Of a DNA stretch of 64,000 nt, positions 10,001-17,355 are shown in pieces. How positions within the stretch are numbered: the stretch's first letter is position 1; every line of letters starts with the position of its first letter. The notes under the pieces are model-generated. The model made no database searches, had not been told where the DNA came from, and worked only from the letters and a program-made list of their open reading frames with translations. The stretch is from Nitrospinaceae bacterium. Its GTDB lineage: Bacteria; Nitrospinota; Nitrospinia; Nitrospinales; Nitrospinaceae. The stretch lies in contig JAJDBJ010000065.1 of assembly GCA_029261395.1 (NCBI GenBank), forward strand, positions 1 to 64,000. The letters run 5' to 3'. The position numbers and the translations under genes were made by a program.

Positions 10001-10031
10001 ATTTGAGAAGAGTGATCCGTCGGGAAGTCAT
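4056..10031 (-). CDS. Large bacterial alpha-2-macroglobulin with thioester motif
   Basis: 1991 residues with an N-terminal signal peptide (hydrophobic LLKLLSIALFLSVAGL, no lipobox cysteine), so secreted to the periplasm. Domains in order: a helical TPR-like region (about 25-310), an MG2-type domain containing TTDRPAYRPNETAEWKL (about 530-630), a bait-region domain beginning near 1015 (KLDRDQYQPREKGTLTV), the A2M core near 1190-1290 (STLLWQPNVKTGRDGKA), and the thioester CTEQ with Cys1416 and Gln1419, followed by an alpha/alpha toroid. The family traps foreign proteases covalently. It is clearly longer than E. coli YfhM, mainly through the N-terminal extension. A GGAG site precedes the ATG. 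It is last in a unit after the phosphatase and fructosamine-kinase-like genes; the frequent partner PbpC is not in this window. Confidence 0.93.
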   Translation of the reverse strand: MTSRRITLLKLLSIALFLSVAGLSDVPAATVKEGAYVLLKEQGESYVQKGSFAKAHEVYLKAQELELSPPDKQWVDFRVADTQWRSQAGTNNPDRSKLEQARGKLQKMIRDQVRTEQQDRLWVEIQESLGDSWWFPRHSRNWSAAWAHYQKALDWWGGASDIDLARQRYLKLIWNAATPPNRERYFYYGYYGNYIPINFLENALKISKTKSDRIHAHYLIAMALRQQGNLYQQQRVPESFEAVITAEKSTEWYDDALYYYAEWLSGAGEIIILENGQQRREQNFKKALKYYRRILNDFKKGETRHYDNARSKVKNITQSTLNLNASSFFLPDSLIRVNLNWRNISKVRLSLHKINLARDVDFSDKKNVRSWLDEVNLSKSKKVRSWHEELKSEKEFHPGSKVLELDQKLPLGAYLLEATGGGEKTREIVLVTESSLVLKTSGKQALIYFANSSNGAPLAKARVHLHERHYTGRKWVWDDQTAKTDKNGLAIFNLEGERNNSELFVGAALKDQQAFVSGYNQRYNNNKDSWKLYVTTDRPAYRPNETAEWKLTARTYDGSVYNTPANATLEYEITDPRGSKLKKGKLKLNEFGSGWDSLQLSKNIPLGEYRVTFWTKGRKKHIGGSALFRLEEYKLPEFKVSVQTPEEDGKKKTFQLGDVVEVDIKAEYYFGGPVANANVEVVVYQRPFHHQWHPQPEFPWYYRDMRSLPGRYWGQGQQIKRERIKTDAEGNAHLTFQSQRQNQDFQYTIEARVTDLSRREVVSRGTLQVTRQPYYVYLHNEHNLYRPQDKVRVNIKALDANSQPVQTGGTVHVTRELWYEIWIDPNGREVQGKALERLRREKALFPPPPVQPGGREWKLKFRGYQHDDILTRTVKTDAKGEAEMTFTPGNDGYYRIAWTSQTDKKSLPIQGETTVWVADNATTELGYRHGGLEIIVDKDTFRAGQKAPVMLVTPTSDRYVLFSMEADDLYSYQLVHLTGTVKLLQLDINEKHVPNVFLNGVMVSDHQIYSDRKQVVVPPVKNFLTVSAKLDRDQYQPREKGTLTVTTHNHKGTPVSAEVSVGLVDEAVYYIQKDLAPDPRQFFYGQKRASRIQTQSSFQMKRLARLEKRKDGILGGGRSGGKGDYSELDSLGGAVQYKSRAQKSLSANAPMPASQILAEESFADDKEGYSKRENKAQSPGQEEPAVQVRSDFRSTLLWQPNVKTGRDGKATVKIQFADSLTQWRATARAVSRTNQFGIDTAKVRTQNPLIVRLQAPRFFVVGDQLTLSALINNNTGEEMVVRPSLDAQGLKVLGHIDRSGKPLNGKIGPTKVPSHGERRVDWLVYVAQAGHAKIRVAAKSSKHGDAMEKSFIIHEHGVEKFLAASGKMRGDEVEVHLNIPKERKKDSTRLSVQVTPSLAVTMLDALPYLIDYPYGCTEQTLSRFLPAVIVTKTLMDQGLNAGSIRDKVFGGIETRHTGKTHPKGKKNIAELDAMTRSGLDRLYDFQHSDGGWGWWKKGESDHFMSAYVLWGLSLARQSGIEVDRNVLRRAYRFLNKELVEAEEQYDLQAWMLHALSVYHATAKSKHIDKFQSKAFGNLWKHKNQLNAYTRSLLALAAHHYGDKQRARTLIENLENGVIVDKTPDTSIVQRGLKKSQQGVMATAHWGEDGIFYRWSNGGVEATAFALSALLTIDPKNKLVEPVMNWLIKNRRGANWSNTRDTAIVVLAMNQYLKTSGELKGGIEYELQVNGHTITRQKVKDVLTAPSRFEIDLGRVVDGANTIRLVRKRGEGPLYFAAHAEFFSLEEPVTAAGNEIFVRRQYYKLVGRPTLLKGYVYDKVPLNDGDTVTSGTRIETVLTIEAKNHYEYLLFEDLKPAGLEAVQIKSGETLYAQELKQSAVDRKLKKSLNPLLPDAALSKKRRMISQIIPVPPTPNSDYTGRRQWVYQELRDRNVALFIDKLPQGVWQIRYTLRAEVPGRFHALPVVGHAMYIPEIRTNGAEIRIQVRDSEEK

Positions 10032-10052
10032 AAAAATCTCCAGTAAATCCGA

Positions 10053-10931
10053 TTAATGGACGAAATGATTGACCGTGGATTCCACGGATGCCAGGTACGA
10101 ACCTCCAAACAGGTTGAGATGGTTGAGCAGGTGGTAGAGGTTGTACAGTTGCTTTCTCTCCTTGTAACCGGGGTTTTGGGGAAACGCCTCCCGGTAGGCG
10201 TCATAGAAGGTTTGTGGGAGGCGGCCGAAGAGTTCGGTCATCGCCAGGTCGGTTTCGCGCAGACCGAAGTGTACCGCCGGGTCCACCAGACAGGGCCGCT
10301 GTGCGTTATCGGCGAAGGTATTGCCCGACCACAAGTCACCGTGGACCAGTGCTGGTTGTTCGCCGGTGAGGTCGAGTTGATGCTCCAATTGATCACGCAG
10401 TTGATCAATTTTTTTATCGGTGGTCATCGGGAGCAATCCTCGCTCCCTTGCCAGCTTCTGCTGGAAGCCCAGCCGGTGTTCACGAAAAAAAGTCAGGCCG
10501 TCTGTTTCCAGTGAATTGATTTGCTCGGTGGAGCCGATGAAATTGTCGTGGTCCAGTCCATAGTGATCCTGCGTGGTGCGGTGCATGGCCGCGAGTGCTT
10601 GCCCGAAGCGTTCGTAGTAACCGTTGTCCGGCGTTCCTGCTTTGATGTATTCGATGATGAGAAATTGTGGATTCGGATCGTCGGGCAGGGCGATCACTTT
10701 GGGGATGCGTGGACCATTTTCGGTTTGGCGCATCAGGTTCAATCCCTGCGCCTCTTTTGCGAACATGCCGTCCGGTGGGTGGTCATTGTGTTTCAAAAAA
10801 ACCGTTTCGCCATTGGAGAGAGTGAGTGCCAGTGTCTGATTGATGCATCCGCCGCCAATGGACCGGCTGGAATTGATGTCTACGGATTGTGCGTACACAG
10901 TCGCCAGCAGGTCACGGATTTGGTTTTTCAT
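10053..10931 (-). CDS. Fructosamine kinase family protein
   Basis: 292 residues of the fructosamine-3-kinase/ketosamine-3-kinase fold, related to aminoglycoside phosphotransferases. The catalytic loop VHGDLWSGNTF and the metal-binding LVDPAVHFGLRETDLAM are intact, as is the family's N-terminal GGGCINQTLAL glycine-rich loop. These kinases phosphorylate sugar adducts on protein lysines so that glycation can be reversed. It lies 3 nt after the LMW phosphatase stop and 21 nt before the alpha-2-macroglobulin, all on the minus strand. A phosphatase next to fructosamine kinase is a common bacterial pairing. Confidence 0.92.
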   Translation of the reverse strand: MKNQIRDLLATVYAQSVDINSSRSIGGGCINQTLALTLSNGETVFLKHNDHPPDGMFAKEAQGLNLMRQTENGPRIPKVIALPDDPNPQFLIIEYIKAGTPDNGYYERFGQALAAMHRTTQDHYGLDHDNFIGSTEQINSLETDGLTFFREHRLGFQQKLARERGLLPMTTDKKIDQLRDQLEHQLDLTGEQPALVHGDLWSGNTFADNAQRPCLVDPAVHFGLRETDLAMTELFGRLPQTFYDAYREAFPQNPGYKERKQLYNLYHLLNHLNLFGGSYLASVESTVNHFVH

Positions 10932-10934
10932 GGA

Positions 10935-11426
10935 TTATTCCATTTGTGATTTGACGTAATCGAGAATCGGCGGACAGGTCCGGTGCACGATCTGAAACAC
11001 GTGTTCGAATCCGTCATCCCTTCCGTAATAAGGATCAGGCACATCCAGGTCGCCGTCGGCCTCCGGATCGAACGATCGGAACAACCGTAGTTTTTTCGCG
11101 GCCATTTCCGGGGAACACAGGTACTCCATCGACTCCAGGTTTGACCGGTCCATGGCGAGAACGAGGTCGAATCGGCGGATATCCCCCGCCTCAATTTGCT
11201 GGGCACGGGAGGTCAATTGGACGCCTTTTTTGCGGGCGGTGGCCAGCATGCGAGCATCGGGAGAGGCGCCGACGTGCCAGCCTCCAGTGCCTGCGGAATG
11301 GATAATGATTTGATTTTCAAGGCCTTGCTTGTTTATTAAGGTCTGGAACACGCCCTCTGCCAAAGGTGAACGGCAGATATTACCGAGGCAAACGAAGCAG
11401 ACTTCAAATGGTTTGGAAAGTGTCAT
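10935..11426 (-). CDS. Low-molecular-weight protein-tyrosine phosphatase
   Basis: 163 residues. The P-loop CX5R is seen as CLGNICRS (nucleophile Cys13, Arg19) and the general-acid loop as VPDPYYGRDDGFEHVF. Normal length for a soluble LMW-PTP. It is the first gene of a three-gene minus-strand unit (phosphatase, fructosamine-kinase-like, alpha-2-macroglobulin). In this context it may act on small phosphate esters or sugar phosphates rather than tyrosine-phosphorylated proteins; that is inference. Confidence 0.93.
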   Translation of the reverse strand: MTLSKPFEVCFVCLGNICRSPLAEGVFQTLINKQGLENQIIIHSAGTGGWHVGASPDARMLATARKKGVQLTSRAQQIEAGDIRRFDLVLAMDRSNLESMEYLCSPEMAAKKLRLFRSFDPEADGDLDVPDPYYGRDDGFEHVFQIVHRTCPPILDYVKSQME

Positions 11427-11609
11427 GGTATGAATTGATTTAGATGAATTGATTTAGGAATGATTTCCGTTTAAGATTGCCCTCAGCATTTCAAGGAGAC
11501 CGGATTTGCGTCGCCGGAGTTGCACTGTATTTAATTATTCTATGATACCGTCCTGCCCAGTATCAACCAGCAAATTTGGGCCAAAATTCACTAAAATAGA
11601 GGTTAACCG

Positions 11610-12905
11610 TTGATCGAACGTTACACACTTCCCGAAATGGCGGCCATCTGGTCGCCGGAAAACAAGTTCCGCATCTGGCTGGAAATCGAAGTCGCGGCCT
11701 GTGAAGCGTTGGCCAAGCGCAAGGAAATCCCGCAGTCGGCAGTGAACACCATCAAGAAGAAAGCCGGATTCAATATCAAGCGCATCAACACCATTGAGAA
11801 AGAAGTGAAGCACGACGTGATCGCTTTTCTGACCTCGGTGGCAGAGCATGTGGGAGATGCCGCACGCTACATGCATCTGGGCATGACGTCTTCCGACGTG
11901 CTCGACACCGCGTTGGCAGTGCAGTTGCAGGAAGCGGCGGACTTGATCCTGGATCAGTTGAAAAAATTCCGCGCGGTGTTGAAGAAGCAGGCCCGGCGGT
12001 ACAAGAATACGCCGACCGTCGGACGCTCGCACGGGATTCATGCCGAGCCGACCAGCTTCGGCCTGAAACTGGCCAACTGGTACGAGGAGGTGGGTCGCAA
12101 CATCGAGCGCATGCAGAACGCGCGCACAAGTATCAGCGTCGGGCAAATTTCCGGCGCGGTGGGAGTGTTCGCCAGTATCGATCCGGCAGTCGAAGCTTAT
12201 GTATGCAAAAAACTTAAACTGAAACCGGCACCGGTGTCCAGTCAGGTCATTCAACGCGACCGGCACGCGGAATATTTTACGACCCTGGCGATCATCGCGG
12301 GCACGTTGGATAAATTCGCGGTGGAGATTCGGCATCTGCAACGCACCGAAGTTCTGGAAGCGGAGGAGTTTTTCTCGAAAGGCCAGAAGGGGTCGTCGGC
12401 CATGCCGCACAAACGCAACCCGATCGTTTCCGAACAGATGTCGGGATTGGCACGGCTGGTGCGGGGCAACGCGCTGGCGGCGATGGAGAACATGCCGTTG
12501 TGGCACGAACGCGACATCAGCCATTCGTCGGTCGAGCGGATTATTGGACCGGACAGCACCATCCTCGTTCATTACATGCTGACCAAGATGACGCGGCTGA
12601 TGGATCAACTGCTGGTCTATCCCAAAAATATGAAAAAGAACCTGGAGCAGACTGGCGGGCTTATTTTTTCCGAGCATGTTCTGCTGGCACTCACGCGCAA
12701 GGGCGTGGTGCGGGACCAGGCGTACCGCATGGTGCAACGCAACGCCATGCAGGTGTGGGAGCAGGGCGGAGATTTTTCGTCATTACTGAAGCAGGACGAG
12801 GACATCAAAAAGCATTTGACTGACAAGGAAATCGACAAGGCTTTCGACATGAAAAATCATCTGAAGAACGTCGATAAAATTTTTAACCGTGTTTTTAAAA
12901 AATAG
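11610..12905 (+). CDS. purB: Adenylosuccinate lyase
   Basis: 431 residues. The fumarase-superfamily signature KGSSAMPHKRNP is intact, with HLGMTSSDVLDT and GRSHGIHAEPTSFG upstream. It splits SAICAR to AICAR and adenylosuccinate to AMP, releasing fumarate. The start is TTG at 11610, supported by AGAGGT six bases before it and by the family's usual N-terminus (IERYTLPEMAAIWS). purC follows by 7 nt, so the two purine steps are made from one mRNA. Confidence 0.97.
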   Translation: MIERYTLPEMAAIWSPENKFRIWLEIEVAACEALAKRKEIPQSAVNTIKKKAGFNIKRINTIEKEVKHDVIAFLTSVAEHVGDAARYMHLGMTSSDVLDTALAVQLQEAADLILDQLKKFRAVLKKQARRYKNTPTVGRSHGIHAEPTSFGLKLANWYEEVGRNIERMQNARTSISVGQISGAVGVFASIDPAVEAYVCKKLKLKPAPVSSQVIQRDRHAEYFTTLAIIAGTLDKFAVEIRHLQRTEVLEAEEFFSKGQKGSSAMPHKRNPIVSEQMSGLARLVRGNALAAMENMPLWHERDISHSSVERIIGPDSTILVHYMLTKMTRLMDQLLVYPKNMKKNLEQTGGLIFSEHVLLALTRKGVVRDQAYRMVQRNAMQVWEQGGDFSSLLKQDEDIKKHLTDKEIDKAFDMKNHLKNVDKIFNRVFKK

Positions 12906-12912
12906 AGAGACC

Positions 12913-13629
12913 ATGAAACGACTCGAACAACTCTACGAAGGCAAATCGAAGATCATATATGCCACCGAAGACCCGGATCAGGTAATCCAGTATTTCAAGG
13001 ATGATGCTTCGGCGTTCAACGGCATCAAGAAAGGCACCATCGTCGACAAGGGTGTGGTCAATAATCACGTATCCAATGTCATTTTCCAGTATCTGGAAGA
13101 TAACGGCGTGCGTACCCACATGGTGAAGGAACTGAACGACCGCGAAACGGTGGTGAAGCACCTGGAGATTATCCCGGTGGAAGTGGTACTGCGCAACGTG
13201 GTGGCGGGAAGCCTGGCCAAACGCATGGGGCTGGAAGAAGGCACGACGATGAAGGCACCGATCCTGGAGTTTTATTACAAGGACGACGACCTGGGCGACC
13301 CGATGATCAACGAGTACCACATCAAGGAATTCGGTCTCGCCACGGCGGAGGAAATCGAAATCCTGCGGGAGCGGGGATTCAAAGTCAACGAGCTGTTGTT
13401 TGAGTTTTTCAAGCAGAGGAACATTCGGTTGGTGGACTTCAAGATCGAATTCGGCCGTCACAAGGGCGAGATTCTATTGGGCGACGAGATCAGTCCCGAC
13501 GGGTGCCGGTTCTGGCATTGGGAGACTGGCGAGAAGATGGACAAGGACCGCTTCCGGTTCAACCTGGGTCAGGTCGAGGAGAAGTATCAGGAAGTGTATC
13601 AGCTGATCTGCGGCCCAGCGTCACGCTGA
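12913..13629 (+). CDS. purC: Phosphoribosylaminoimidazole-succinocarboxamide (SAICAR) synthase
   Basis: 238 residues from the ATG at 12913 (MKRLEQLYEGKSKIIY, the usual N-terminus); a GTG eight codons upstream would fall inside purB and is not needed. Conserved VVNNHVSN, VEVVLRNVVAGS and LLGDEISPD blocks are present. It joins CAIR to aspartate with ATP and feeds PurB, encoded just upstream. The last codons (GPASR) and the stop overlap a short palindromic repeat that recurs at 23352-23365. Confidence 0.97.
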   Translation: MKRLEQLYEGKSKIIYATEDPDQVIQYFKDDASAFNGIKKGTIVDKGVVNNHVSNVIFQYLEDNGVRTHMVKELNDRETVVKHLEIIPVEVVLRNVVAGSLAKRMGLEEGTTMKAPILEFYYKDDDLGDPMINEYHIKEFGLATAEEIEILRERGFKVNELLFEFFKQRNIRLVDFKIEFGRHKGEILLGDEISPDGCRFWHWETGEKMDKDRFRFNLGQVEEKYQEVYQLICGPASR

Positions 13630-13822
13630 GCCCAATTTTGCTGTCACTGGGTTTCACGATCCTAACTTTATCTTCGCCATACTTATTTTATTTTCCTGTG
13701 GCGGTTCGCCACCTCTAACGAGGGAAGAAGTTTTCTGACCGTTGACGCGGCACCCGTTGGCCCCCCTGTGCATTAACCAACGTGACGCACGATCCTATGT
13801 TTCCCTCTCCATTGCCCTATGT

Positions 13823-13844
13823 GAACCTTCTCTAAGGAAGGTTC
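13823..13844 (+). promoter_or_regulatory. Hairpin in the pyk leader
   Basis: An 8-bp perfect stem (GAACCTTC / GAAGGTTC) closes a 6-nt loop 27 nt upstream of the pyk ATG. No T run follows, so it is not a terminator; it could be an mRNA-stabilising or regulatory structure. Confidence 0.35.
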
Positions 13845-13870
13845 CGCGAAAATTTGCCAAGAGAAATACG

Positions 13871-15298
13871 ATGGTCCCGCGACTCACTAAAATTATGGCT
13901 ACCCTTGGTCCCGCGACCGGGCAGCGTACCACCATCCGCCAACTGGTCGGCGCTGGCGTCAACTTGTTCCGCTTGAACCTGTCCCATGGCAGTCACGAGG
14001 TTGTGGGCTGCTGGATTAAATGGATACGTGAAGTGGAACGGGAGCAACAAACCTTTGTGGGCATCCTGCTGGATCTTCAGGGTCCCAAAATTCGCGTCGG
14101 GAAGTTCGAGCAGGGATCCATCCATCTGCGCACGGGACAACGGGTGGTGTTCACCACCGCCAAGGGTATTGGCAACGCCCATCGGGTGCCGGTGCAATAT
14201 TCCAAGTTCCACCAGGAAGTCTCCGTCGGCGATCATGTCTATCTGGATGACGGCAACCTGTGGGTCCAGGTCAAGAAGATCAAGGGCCGGGAGGTGGAGG
14301 TGGAGGTCAAGGTGGGCGGTAATCTATCGGACCATAAAGGAATCAATTTGCCGGATGCCGCCATTTCCGCGGCCCCGCTGACCGCCAAGGACAAGATCGA
14401 TCTGGTGTTCGGCCTTAACCAGGGGGTGGATTTTGTGGCGTTGTCCTTTGTTAAATCAGCGAAGGATATCGTCCAGCTTCGTCAGCGCATCCGCAAACTG
14501 GGAAGCCGGGCTGAGATCATCGCCAAAATCGAGCGCAAGCAGGCGGTGGAGTGCATTGCGGAAATTGTGGGTGCCGCCGATGGGGTGATGGTCGCGCGCG
14601 GCGATTTGGGAATCGAAATTCCACTGGCGGAAGTGCCGGTGGTACAGATTCAAATACTCCGGGAATGCGCTCAGCAATTCAAGCCGGTCATCGTTGCCAC
14701 GCAGATGCTGGAATCGATGATTCACAACAACCGCCCAACGCGAGCGGAGGTTTCGGATATTTCCCAAGCCGTGTGGTCTGGCGCCGATGCGGTCATGCTG
14801 TCGGCAGAAACGGCGGTGGGCCAGCATCCGATAAAGGCGGTGCAGGTGATGGTGGACACTGCCCTGAAAACCGAAGCGCATCAGAGGAAAACTCAGCGGA
14901 TTCTACCCTGGAGTTGGTTCTTCGACCGCAACCCGCCGGTCGGGTTGGGCATCGCCTATTCCGCCAATCGCCTGGTGGAACTGCTCAACGCGCAGGCCCT
15001 TATTGTGTTCACCGAAACGGGAGAAACAGCCCGGCAGATAGTCGGCCCGCGTCCTACGGCACCTCTGTTCGTGTTTGCCGGAGATAGAGAACGGGCTCGC
15101 AAGCTCACCCTGTTGCGCGGCGCGATACCCTTTCTCATCCCGGGCCGGGACGTCATCGGAAAGGACTTAACCGATCTGTTTCGAATGTTGAAACGCAAGC
15201 GCCTGGTCAAAAAAAATGACCGGGTGGTGATCACCGCCGGCATTGCGGTCGGCCAAGCTGGTGGCACTAATATTATCCGGGTGGAAGAGGTTCCGTGA
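13871..15298 (+). CDS. pyk: Pyruvate kinase
   Basis: 475 residues from the ATG at 13871 (MVPRLTKIMATLGPAT, the family's normal beginning). An open frame continues upstream to 13742 but that extension has no conserved sequence. Active-site blocks FRLNLSHG, IAKIERKQAVECI and MVARGDLGIEIP are visible, and ATQMLESMIHN. It makes pyruvate and ATP from phosphoenolpyruvate and ADP in the cytoplasm. A hairpin lies about 30 nt upstream of the start. The window separately encodes a 2-oxoacid:ferredoxin oxidoreductase that could use the pyruvate node. Confidence 0.95.
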   Translation: MVPRLTKIMATLGPATGQRTTIRQLVGAGVNLFRLNLSHGSHEVVGCWIKWIREVEREQQTFVGILLDLQGPKIRVGKFEQGSIHLRTGQRVVFTTAKGIGNAHRVPVQYSKFHQEVSVGDHVYLDDGNLWVQVKKIKGREVEVEVKVGGNLSDHKGINLPDAAISAAPLTAKDKIDLVFGLNQGVDFVALSFVKSAKDIVQLRQRIRKLGSRAEIIAKIERKQAVECIAEIVGAADGVMVARGDLGIEIPLAEVPVVQIQILRECAQQFKPVIVATQMLESMIHNNRPTRAEVSDISQAVWSGADAVMLSAETAVGQHPIKAVQVMVDTALKTEAHQRKTQRILPWSWFFDRNPPVGLGIAYSANRLVELLNAQALIVFTETGETARQIVGPRPTAPLFVFAGDRERARKLTLLRGAIPFLIPGRDVIGKDLTDLFRMLKRKRLVKKNDRVVITAGIAVGQAGGTNIIRVEEVP

Positions 15299-15377
15299 TG
15301 CTGGCCGGCGAAGCGCCGAATACTCAGCGCAGGGTGAATATAAAACTGTAAATTGCACACGAGGCTCATCGAAGGTC

Positions 15378-15413
15378 GTGAACGGTCAGCAAGGCGCCAC
15401 TCCTGCTAAAGAG
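15378..15413 (-). repeat. Dispersed 3'-end repeat, copy 1
   Basis: Plus-strand sequence begins GTGAACGGTCAGCAAG and ends TCCTGCTAAAGAG. It directly abuts the stop codon of the minus-strand gene 15414-15683. Related copies lie at 18355, 59782 and 61809. Confidence 0.6.
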
Positions 15414-15683
15414 CTATAATTCTTTGCAGGTCACTTTGGTGGGTTGCATCATGCCGCATTCCATGGATTCGGTTCGGCCACTGGCGGCGCCGGCGCAGGC
15501 GGTGCTGACGCCGTTTTGAATGACGTCGCTCTTATCCATTCCCTCGACGTCCTGGCACACTTCAATCCCGTTATAGGTGATGCACACGTTGCATTGGTGT
15601 GTGCTACCCGTCAAGATCATGGTAACGGACAGGTAACCGACCACCCCTAGAAAGACGATCGTCAAGACGGTTCCTTTTTTCAC
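15414..15683 (-). CDS. Small membrane-anchored cysteine-containing protein, unknown
   Basis: 89 residues beginning at GTG, preceded by a strong GGGGAGGAA site inside the end of orn. The GTG overlaps the orn stop by 4 nt, so it is translated with orn. Residues 5-25 form one hydrophobic segment (VLTIVFLGVVGYLSVTMIL), followed by a short outer part with five cysteines (CNVC, C, C, C). I do not recognise a family. It is probably an inner-membrane-anchored periplasmic protein with disulfides or bound metal. Confidence 0.7.
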   Translation of the reverse strand: MKKGTVLTIVFLGVVGYLSVTMILTGSTHQCNVCITYNGIEVCQDVEGMDKSDVIQNGVSTACAGAASGRTESMECGMMQPTKVTCKEL

Positions 15684-16276
15684 GATTCCTCCCCGACTCC
15701 AGGATTCATTTCGGAGACCAGTGAAGTGGGCTCGATGAAAAAATGATCCCGGTAAAAAATGAGTTCTTCGATGGATTCCTGAATGTCGATCAGGGCTTTG
15801 TGCTCGTCACTTTTTTTAGGCATTTTGCGTCCGGTGGGATACCAGCGCCGGACCACCTCCTTGATGGAGGTGACGTCGACGCTCCGATAATGCAGGTATT
15901 CGCTCAGCTTTGGCATGTACTTGTATAGAAAACGCCGATCCTGCCCGACCGAGTTGCCGCACAAAGGCGCCGCTTTGTAGGGAACGTATTTTTTGATGAA
16001 GTCGAGAGTCGTCTTCTCCGCATCTTCGATGGTTATTTTGGAATCTTTGACTTTCTGGATGAGGCCCGAGGCGCTGTGGGTCCGCTGGTTCCATTCATCC
16101 ATCCGGTCCAAATAGCCATCGTCCTGGTGAATGACGATAGAGGGTCCCTCTTCAATGATATTCAAATGGCTGTCGGTAATGATGGTGGCGATTTCAATAA
16201 TCACCTCGATATCCGGTTCCAGTCCGGTCATTTCGAGATCCATCCATACCATGTTGTAGGAATTCTGTTGACTCAT
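15680..16276 (-). CDS. orn: Oligoribonuclease
   Basis: 198 residues of the DEDDh 3'-5' exonuclease family: VWMDLEMTGLEPD (first acidic pair), LCGNSVGQDRRFL, and the final HKALIDIQESIEEL with the catalytic His. It degrades 2-5 nt RNA and pGpG in the cytoplasm. AGGA six bases before the ATG. Its stop overlaps the next small gene (15414-15683). Length is slightly above the E. coli enzyme because of a short C-terminal tail. Confidence 0.95.
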   Translation of the reverse strand: MSQQNSYNMVWMDLEMTGLEPDIEVIIEIATIITDSHLNIIEEGPSIVIHQDDGYLDRMDEWNQRTHSASGLIQKVKDSKITIEDAEKTTLDFIKKYVPYKAAPLCGNSVGQDRRFLYKYMPKLSEYLHYRSVDVTSIKEVVRRWYPTGRKMPKKSDEHKALIDIQESIEELIFYRDHFFIEPTSLVSEMNPGVGEES

Positions 16277-16320
16277 GTAATGTCCTATCTAGGGTCTTGC
16301 TCCGTTCAGGGAGAACCCGG

Positions 16321-17235
16321 TTATTGCATCAGCGAAACCATGACCGCTTTCTGCAGGTGAAGTCTGTTTTCTGCCTGATCGAATACGATAGAGGCCGGAC
16401 CGTCGATGACCGGCGCGCTGACTTCCTCGCCGCGGTGCGCGGGCAGACAATGCATGAATACGGCTTTCGGCCCGGCTCCTTTCATCATTTGCTCGTTGAC
16501 GGTATAGCCGACCAAATCGTTCAAGCGTTTCTGTTGTTCTTTTTCCTGCCCCATACTGGTCCACACGTCGGTGTAAACGATATCGGCATCGGCGACGCCT
16601 TCCTCAACATTGTCCGTTAAAACGACGTTCAGCTTCTTTGATGCGGCTTCTTCCCGACTCATATCGAGCGCTTCCTGAGTCAGAGTGTATCCCTTGGGGC
16701 TGACCAGCGATATGTGCAGGCCGAATTTGACGCAGGCGAACAAAAGGGAAACGGCGACGTTGTTGCTGTCTCCCACATACGCCAGCTTGAGGCCTGAGAG
16801 TTTGCCGAATTTTTCGCGGATCGTCATCATGTCCGCCAACGCCTGGCAGGGGTGGTTGAAATCCGTAAGCCCATTGATGACCGGCACCGAAGAGTATTGG
16901 GCGAGGTCGAGGACATCGTTGTGCGAAAAGGTGCGGATCATAATGCCATCCAGAAACCGGGAGAGCACCTTGCCGGTATCGCTGATGGTCTCACCCCGCG
17001 CCAACTGCATATCCTCCGGACCGAGAAACAAGCCGTTGCCGCCCAGTTGAAAAATGCCGACTTGGAACGAAATCCGGGTGCGGGTGGACTGTTTGTTGAA
17101 GATCATGCCCAGGGTTTTTCCCTTAAGCGTGTTTTCAAATTCCTGCGGGGATTGTTTGATCCGGTCCGCCAGGTCCAGCATGCCTGTCAACTCGTCGGAG
17201 GAGAAATCCGTTAATGCGATAAAATCTTTTTTCAT
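16321..17235 (-). CDS. argF: Ornithine carbamoyltransferase
   Basis: 304 residues. Signature motifs are intact: STRTR (carbamoyl phosphate loop), HPCQALAD, and FMHCLPAHRGEEV (ornithine-binding HCLP). It makes citrulline from ornithine and carbamoyl phosphate in arginine synthesis. The next gene upstream on the same strand is a DDAH/amidinotransferase-fold enzyme that may release citrulline or ornithine, so the two could share an arginine-related job. Confidence 0.96.
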   Translation of the reverse strand: MKKDFIALTDFSSDELTGMLDLADRIKQSPQEFENTLKGKTLGMIFNKQSTRTRISFQVGIFQLGGNGLFLGPEDMQLARGETISDTGKVLSRFLDGIMIRTFSHNDVLDLAQYSSVPVINGLTDFNHPCQALADMMTIREKFGKLSGLKLAYVGDSNNVAVSLLFACVKFGLHISLVSPKGYTLTQEALDMSREEAASKKLNVVLTDNVEEGVADADIVYTDVWTSMGQEKEQQKRLNDLVGYTVNEQMMKGAGPKAVFMHCLPAHRGEEVSAPVIDGPASIVFDQAENRLHLQKAVMVSLMQ

Positions 17236-17355
17236 AGGTAAATGAGGTTCTAAAGGCCGCTGAGGGGATCGGCAAAAAAAGTTATTTTACACGATAACCC
17301 CGTTCAGGACCATCCATGAGAAGGAAAAACTAAGGAAATTCAGGGGTTTTTGGCT

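Noticed and set aside
11535-12737. A 400-codon minus-strand open frame opposite purB
   Set aside because: Shadow of purB; the conserved lyase signature is on the plus strand and the antisense product has no recognisable fold.
12889-12912. GTG start for purC eight codons upstream of the ATG
   Set aside because: It lies within the end of purB, and the family N-terminus begins at the ATG at 12913.
13742-13870. N-terminal extension of pyruvate kinase
   Set aside because: The added 43 residues match nothing in the family and include a hairpin; the ATG at 13871 gives the normal start.
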